Below are positions 59,603-64,000 of a stretch of 64,000 nt of DNA, one piece after another. The stretch is from Flammeovirgaceae bacterium (GTDB lineage Bacteria; Bacteroidota; Bacteroidia; Cytophagales; Cyclobacteriaceae). Below the pieces are notes generated by a model, which saw only the letters and a list, made by a program, of their open reading frames with translations, did not search any database and was not told the origin of the DNA. The stretch is taken from NCBI GenBank assembly GCA_016709845.1, contig JADJMA010000002.1:199501-263500 (forward strand), in the 5' to 3' direction. Numbering within the stretch: the first letter of the stretch is position 1; the number at the start of each line of letters is the position of its first letter. The translations under genes and the position numbers were made by a program.

Positions 59603-60799
59603 ATGAAAACGAAAAATTGGGTTGTCTTTGCTGGTGCCTTACTTTTTTGCTCATGGAGTTTGGCCCAGACGGTTACCACACGTACCAATGAGTTTGAGGT
59701 TGATTTTAGCAATCCTCAAAAATTGGTGAGCACAACTATTCCGGTAATAAACTGGATTACCCCTGTCCCGGAAACAACTTTTGCACAGGATAGCAAATTC
59801 AAAATTAAGGTTGAGATAGAATCCATTAGCCCGCTCAAAAACATAACGATCTCAATAAAAGAAACTGCCGAATCGGCTACCCGAGGCTCCCTTAGTATTC
59901 AACCAGAAGGAAATGAATTGTATAAATCCGTGGTGGAAAAATCTCTTACGCTTATGGATGGGGAGAATATTCTCGAAATAGTGGCCGAGAATATTGATGG
60001 CACGAAAACCATTAGTTATAAAAAAGTTCATATTGGTAGCGCTTCCTTGGCGGATGCCACAAAATTAAATCGAACCGATTACGCATTGATTTTTGCTACC
60101 GACCAGTATGACAACTGGACTGACTTGGTAAACCCGGTATTTGACTCGCGCACGATTGCTGAAGAACTGAGAAAAACCTATGGCTTTAAAGTAGAGATGG
60201 TTGAAAATGCTACGCAATCCGAAATTTTACGAAAGATAAGAGAGTATGGAGAGAAAAAATATCAACCGCTCGATCAGTTCTTTATTTTCTTTGCTGGCCA
60301 CGGTACCTATGATCAAACATTTGGTGAAGGTTTTGTTGTTACCAGAGAGTCTTTACTAAATGACGAAGCAAAGACAACCTACTTGTCCCACAACCGGCTT
60401 CGTTCTATTTTAAATAACATTCCCTGCGAGCATATCTTTCTAGCTATGGATGTATGTTTTGGCGGAACCTTCGATCAGGCACTTGCTTCTTCGCGTGGCG
60501 GGGAAGAAGAAGTTTACAGAGAGCAAAATCAAACAGAATTTATTACCCGAAAACTTACTTACAAAACTCGTAAGTTTCTGACTTCCGGTGGTAAGACGTA
60601 TGTCTCGGATGGTATTCCTGGCAAACATTCCCCATTCGCTAAAAACTTTATTGATGCATTGCGATCCCGCGGTGGTCGTGATGGCATTTTAACATTACCT
60701 GAAATTTTCTCGTATGTAGAAAAGCTTAAAATTCAACCGCGCTTTGGCGAGTTTGGCGACAATGCACCGGGAAGTGATTTTATTTTTGTTGCCCGATAA
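59603..60799 (+). CDS. Secreted caspase-like (C14) peptidase
   Basis: A 398-residue protein with signal peptide 1-22 (NWVVFAGALLFCSWSLAQ), an Ig-like domain at about 45-145 (NWITPVPETTFAQDSKFKIK, VEKSLTLMDGENILEIVAEN) and a caspase/peptidase C14 domain at 157-398. The catalytic dyad is His233 in FFIFFAGHGTYDQTF and Cys285 in IFLAMDVCFGGTF. Stop of the giant gene and this ATG are 4 bases apart, so the two are one transcript. Caspase-fold proteins usually cut after a basic or acidic residue; the substrate here is open. A clear terminator follows. Confidence 0.88.
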   Translation: MKTKNWVVFAGALLFCSWSLAQTVTTRTNEFEVDFSNPQKLVSTTIPVINWITPVPETTFAQDSKFKIKVEIESISPLKNITISIKETAESATRGSLSIQPEGNELYKSVVEKSLTLMDGENILEIVAENIDGTKTISYKKVHIGSASLADATKLNRTDYALIFATDQYDNWTDLVNPVFDSRTIAEELRKTYGFKVEMVENATQSEILRKIREYGEKKYQPLDQFFIFFAGHGTYDQTFGEGFVVTRESLLNDEAKTTYLSHNRLRSILNNIPCEHIFLAMDVCFGGTFDQALASSRGGEEEVYREQNQTEFITRKLTYKTRKFLTSGGKTYVSDGIPGKHSPFAKNFIDALRSRGGRDGILTLPEIFSYVEKLKIQPRFGEFGDNAPGSDFIFVAR

Positions 60800-60821
60800 A
60801 ATTTATAGCAATCTTGTTTAA

Positions 60822-60845
60822 AGGTGAGGTCCCCTCGCCTTTTTA
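60822..60845 (+). terminator. Intrinsic terminator after the caspase-like gene
   Basis: Stem AGGTGAGG/CCTCGCCT (one T-G wobble) with a 3-base loop at 60822-60840, then TTTTATT. It lies 23 bases past the caspase stop and separates the secreted cluster from the sensor gene. Confidence 0.85.
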
Positions 60846-60885
60846 TTGCTATCGATTTGATCTATTTTTAGAAGTTATTTTATCT

Positions 60886-63425
60886 ATGCGTTTAGTCGGC
60901 ATCTTTTTTTATGGATTATTTCCTTTGCGCTGCAAGCTCAAAAGGGCGGCTATTTTCTCTCACTATAACCCTGCGGACGATCGCATCGACTTTCGAAGTG
61001 TGGATATGGTGCAGGATGCACAGGGGGAGATTTACTTCGCCAACAAAGGCGGAGTGTTAGAGTTCGATGGAAAAAACTGGCAAATCACTGCTGTGCCGGG
61101 GGCCGTAAATGCGCTTACCATTTATGGGAACCAGGTTTTTGTGGCGGGTTTGGCGGGTGCGGGCATGCTTGATTCGCGAAAAGAACATCATCGACCTTTT
61201 GTAACTATTTAATCCGAATCTGACTTCTTTACAACCCTTGCTATTGATGAAACAATCTATTTCTGCGGAAAGAACTTATCGTATCCTATTCACCGAAACA
61301 GAAAAAAACAAACTGGGTTTTAAAACCAGATAGCTCACAAGGCAGTTTTATGGGTGCCTATGACGTAAATGGCAATCTATATGTGCGGACGTTAAAGCGG
61401 GGATTACTACAAGTTAAGGATCAAAAATTGATGGCCTCCGACATCACCCCAGGCAATCTGATTTTTTCATCTCCAGATGGAGAACGAAAGAAATTTCTTG
61501 TGGGTATGAGTGATAATCGCATCTTCATTCATGAGAACAATGATTTTCGCGAACTCACTTTAAAAGATCAAAGCTTTTGAATGAGCACGTACTGGTAGAT
61601 GGCGCATGGGTAAACGAAACCCTGATTGCCTTAGGCACTTTGCGTGGAGGTGTACTTTTGTAAATCCTCAAACAGGCGCTACCGTCCAGATTGTAGATTA
61701 TTTGAGTGGCCTGCCCGACAATGAAGTCTACGCGCTAATGACGGATCGGAGACAGGGTGTTTGGGTAGCTCACGAATATGGCTTCACACGAATTGCACCC
61801 AATATTCCTTTTCGCTCATTCAATCATTTTACAGGACTTGCCGGTAACCTGCTGTGCGCACAATCCTATCAGGGAAAAGTATTTGTTGGAACCACCTTAG
61901 GCCTATTTCAACTAACGGAGGATATCCCTGTGCCCAAGGTCATTCCCGCTAAGAAAACCAAAAGTGTAAAAGGCAAAAAGGGTTCGGCTAAAAAAAAGAC
62001 CCCCCTGGTAGTCGAAGAGAAAAAAGATTCCATTCCCACTGCGCTTAATTTTATTTATAAAAAGTAGCCGGTATTGAGGGGAAGGTTATTCAACTGGTGA
62101 CTGTCAATGGAAAGTTCATCGCATCGGGGTTAAGTGGCGTATTTGAAATTGATGGAACAATAGCCAAGCCAATCATAGAGGAGCCTGTACGATCGGTTTT
62201 CTTTTCACCCTCTTCAAAACTATTATTTATTGGCACCTATGGTGAGCGAATTAAAACAATGGCGTACGTAAATAATTCCTGGCAAGAAACTAACCTGCTC
62301 GACTCCCTCCATGATTTAATAAGTCATGCTTTTGAAGATCGCCTTGAAAATATCTGGCTTTGTGGACGAACAAAGGTTTATAAAATAGAAACCGTAGATG
62401 GGGATGTCACGGATATTATTGGCATGCCCATTAACAATCCCTCTCAAGATGAAACGGTTGGGCTTGCCTATGGAACTGAATTATATATAGCCGCATCAGG
62501 GCAATTTAGCCGATACGATGGTCATCGGGGTTTTGTCAAGTTTGATTCGCTTCCCGGGCCTAAAAAATATTTTGCGTCTGCGGGATATTTTTGGTTTAAC
62601 GATGGCACACGGTGGCGCACGGTGGACAAAAAAATGCAATCCTTAAAGCTCAATTGGCTGGGGTTGTTTCCAAACCTTCGATACCTCGCCCCCGATAATC
62701 AAGGGGAATCACTGTGGGTGATTTCTGCAAATAATGAACTCTATAAATTCACAAACACCACCGATGAACCCATACCATCCCGGTATCCATTATTTCTACG
62801 CGATGTACGTGGGCAAGAAGTTGAAATTGCTAAACAGATCGAGATCGAACAAAATGAAAACTCCGTTGTTTTTGAATTTATTCAACCTGATTATCTGGGG
62901 ATCAACACAACCCAATACCGGTATCAGCTAAAAGGCCTCAATGCACTCTGGTCCGCCTGGTCGGCTTCAAATAATACTATTACATTTTCCTATCTGCCAG
63001 CAGGCAAATATTGGTTGGCTATTCAATCGCGCGATTTATTGGGAACTGAATCAAGTATAGAACAAGTTGATTTTCGTGTGTTGCCTCCCTATTGGAAACG
63101 GTGGTGGTTTTATGCCTTAGAATTTATCATCTTCAGTGTGTTAGTAATTTTATCTATGCGATTAGGCAGGGCCAACACGCGGTATCGGTATATCAGCCAG
63201 ATTTTATCGCTGCTTACTGTTGTTATGCTGATTCAGTTTTTACAAACTGTTATAAGCGCTTTAATAGGAATTAAAACTTCTCCGGTTATAGAATTTATGA
63301 TTCAGGTTTTTATAGCGTTGGCCGTTTTTCCGGTAGAAATTTTTGCCCGAGATGCTATGACGAAGTATTCACAAGGAAAGTATCAAATAACCCGATCCCG
63401 GGATAAAAAGAAATCAAAAAAATAA
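60886..63425 (+). CDS. Kinase-less propeller/Y_Y_Y membrane sensor, frameshifted
   Basis: Start MRLVGIFFYGLF; an alternative frame gives FALQAQKGG, a signal peptide cut site, with cancelling indels near 60930-60955. Blades such as MVQDAQGEIYFANKGGVLEF and LMTDRRQGVWVAHEYGFTRI form a Reg_prop-like propeller, interrupted by a Lys-rich stretch (KVIPAKKTKSVKGKKGSAKK). Then comes a Y_Y_Y domain (YRYQLKGLNALWSAWSASNN, TFSYLPAGKYWLAIQSRDLL) and, from about 63090, three to four membrane segments (WWFYALEFIIFSVLVILSMR, QILSLLTVVMLIQFLQTVIS, FMIQVFIALAVFPVEIFARD) and a basic tail. No kinase, GGDEF or HTH domain follows. Shifts near 61206, 61250-61340, 61579, 61660 and 62068. Confidence 0.75.
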
Positions 63426-63509
63426 CTACGCATTGAGCGCTACAAATCAAAACATCTTTTATAGCATTTCAGATTTTGATTACCTTCACTTATCCCAAAA
63501 AATCAACCC

Positions 63510-64000
63510 ATGAAAACTTTACTTTCATTTATTCTTTCAGCAATTATCATACTATCGTGTGCGCCCAAAGAATCACCCAAAACACTGGCAGAGCAAAATC
63601 CTGCCTGTGAAGGGTTCGATGAAATTGGATCCGATCCAGCAGCTATTCAGTTAGCCGACAGTATTATGCAGGCCATGGGTGGGCGTGAAAACTGGGATAA
63701 CACCAGATTTATATCCTGGAATTTTTTCGGGCGCAGAGATTTAATCTGGAACAAGCAAACGGGGCAAGTGCGAATTGAAAGTGTCCCTGACAGTACCATA
63801 TATCTGGTAAACGTAAATACCGGGGAAGGCAAGGTAAGAATCAAAGAAACCATCATCGACCAACCAGATAGCCTCAGGAAACTGCTCGATAAGGCTAAAG
63901 CAATCTGGATAAACGATTCGTATTGGCTAGTGATGCCTTTTAAATTAAAAGACAGCGGAGTTACAATAAAATATATGGGAGAAGATACGCTCGCTGGAAA
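63510..64000 (+). CDS. Lipoprotein, 3' partial
   Basis: Starts MKTLLSFILSAIIILSCAPK with lipobox LSC and runs off the window end without a stop. The readable 163 residues contain LADSIMQAMGGRENWDNTRF and SWNFFGRRDLIWNKQTGQVR, the pattern of a group of Bacteroidota lipoproteins (DUF6503-like) that resemble lipid-binding proteins of the LolA type. It is 84 bases after the sensor gene and may be cotranscribed. Family is a guess, lipoprotein nature is clear. Confidence 0.65.
   Translation, partial: MKTLLSFILSAIIILSCAPKESPKTLAEQNPACEGFDEIGSDPAAIQLADSIMQAMGGRENWDNTRFISWNFFGRRDLIWNKQTGQVRIESVPDSTIYLVNVNTGEGKVRIKETIIDQPDSLRKLLDKAKAIWINDSYWLVMPFKLKDSGVTIKYMGEDTLAG

Overview
The window is a piece of a chromosome from a Bacteroidota bacterium, most likely of the order Cytophagales. 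The support is a gliding-motility lipoprotein GldD gene after mutY and ssb, a long secreted protein with a type IX secretion (T9SS) C-terminal sorting domain, a FecI/FecR/TonB-dependent receptor locus with a DUF4249 lipoprotein, Y_Y_Y/propeller sensors, many lipoproteins and a COX24-type mini basic protein. No rRNA, tRNA, CRISPR array, prophage or insertion sequence was seen.

Layout. 1-5793: DUF4230 protein, nucleoid-associated protein, sulfurtransferase/VOC pair, CDGSH iron-sulfur protein, DNA polymerase IV and an outer-membrane protein, mostly on the minus strand and separated by inverted repeats. 5965-9643: propeller-type sensor kinase and its NarL-type regulator. 9683-12679: PIG-L deacetylase/M20 amidohydrolase pair and an outer-membrane protein. 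12917-19035: a broken Gfo/Idh oxidoreductase, a Cys/Met PLP enzyme, GNAT, ArfB, an unknown IF-2N-like protein with a zinc-ribbon partner, a TonB-like protein, a lone receiver and a quinone oxidoreductase. 19039-26208: FKBP isomerase and the sigma/anti-sigma/receptor/lipoprotein uptake locus. 26324-31155: class V aminotransferase, PadR regulator with an FtsX-type permease, and a small orphan. 31355-48218: mostly housekeeping genes on the minus strand (RluD, polyprenyl synthase, RNase R, LipB, sugar-phosphate isomerase, HtpG, RNase G, HU) with a toxin-antitoxin pair hidden between RNase R and an exonuclease. 48396-52737: mutY, ssb, gldD, recG. 52843-64000: a secreted-protein cluster made of a Kre9/KNH-domain protein, a nearly 2000-residue two-propeller T9SS protein, a secreted caspase-like peptidase ending in a clear terminator, then a kinase-less propeller sensor and a lipoprotein.

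The cluster at 52843-60799, with the neighbouring sensor to 63425, is the best candidate here for an undescribed system: three exported proteins in a tight operon, one of them a protease of the caspase fold, beside a membrane sensor with no recognised output domain.

A strong caution applies to the whole window. About half of the long genes, including housekeeping ones (rnr, htpG, rng, lipB, dinB, gldD), are split by single-base shifts, often at homopolymers, and several others carry paired shifts that keep the frame but scramble a short stretch of protein. This looks like uncorrected sequencing indels rather than gene decay. Genes below are therefore given over their full reconstructed span, and the shift positions are stated. 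The only longer-than-300-base stretch without a gene is 4514-4829, which holds two inverted repeats and nothing else I can recognise.
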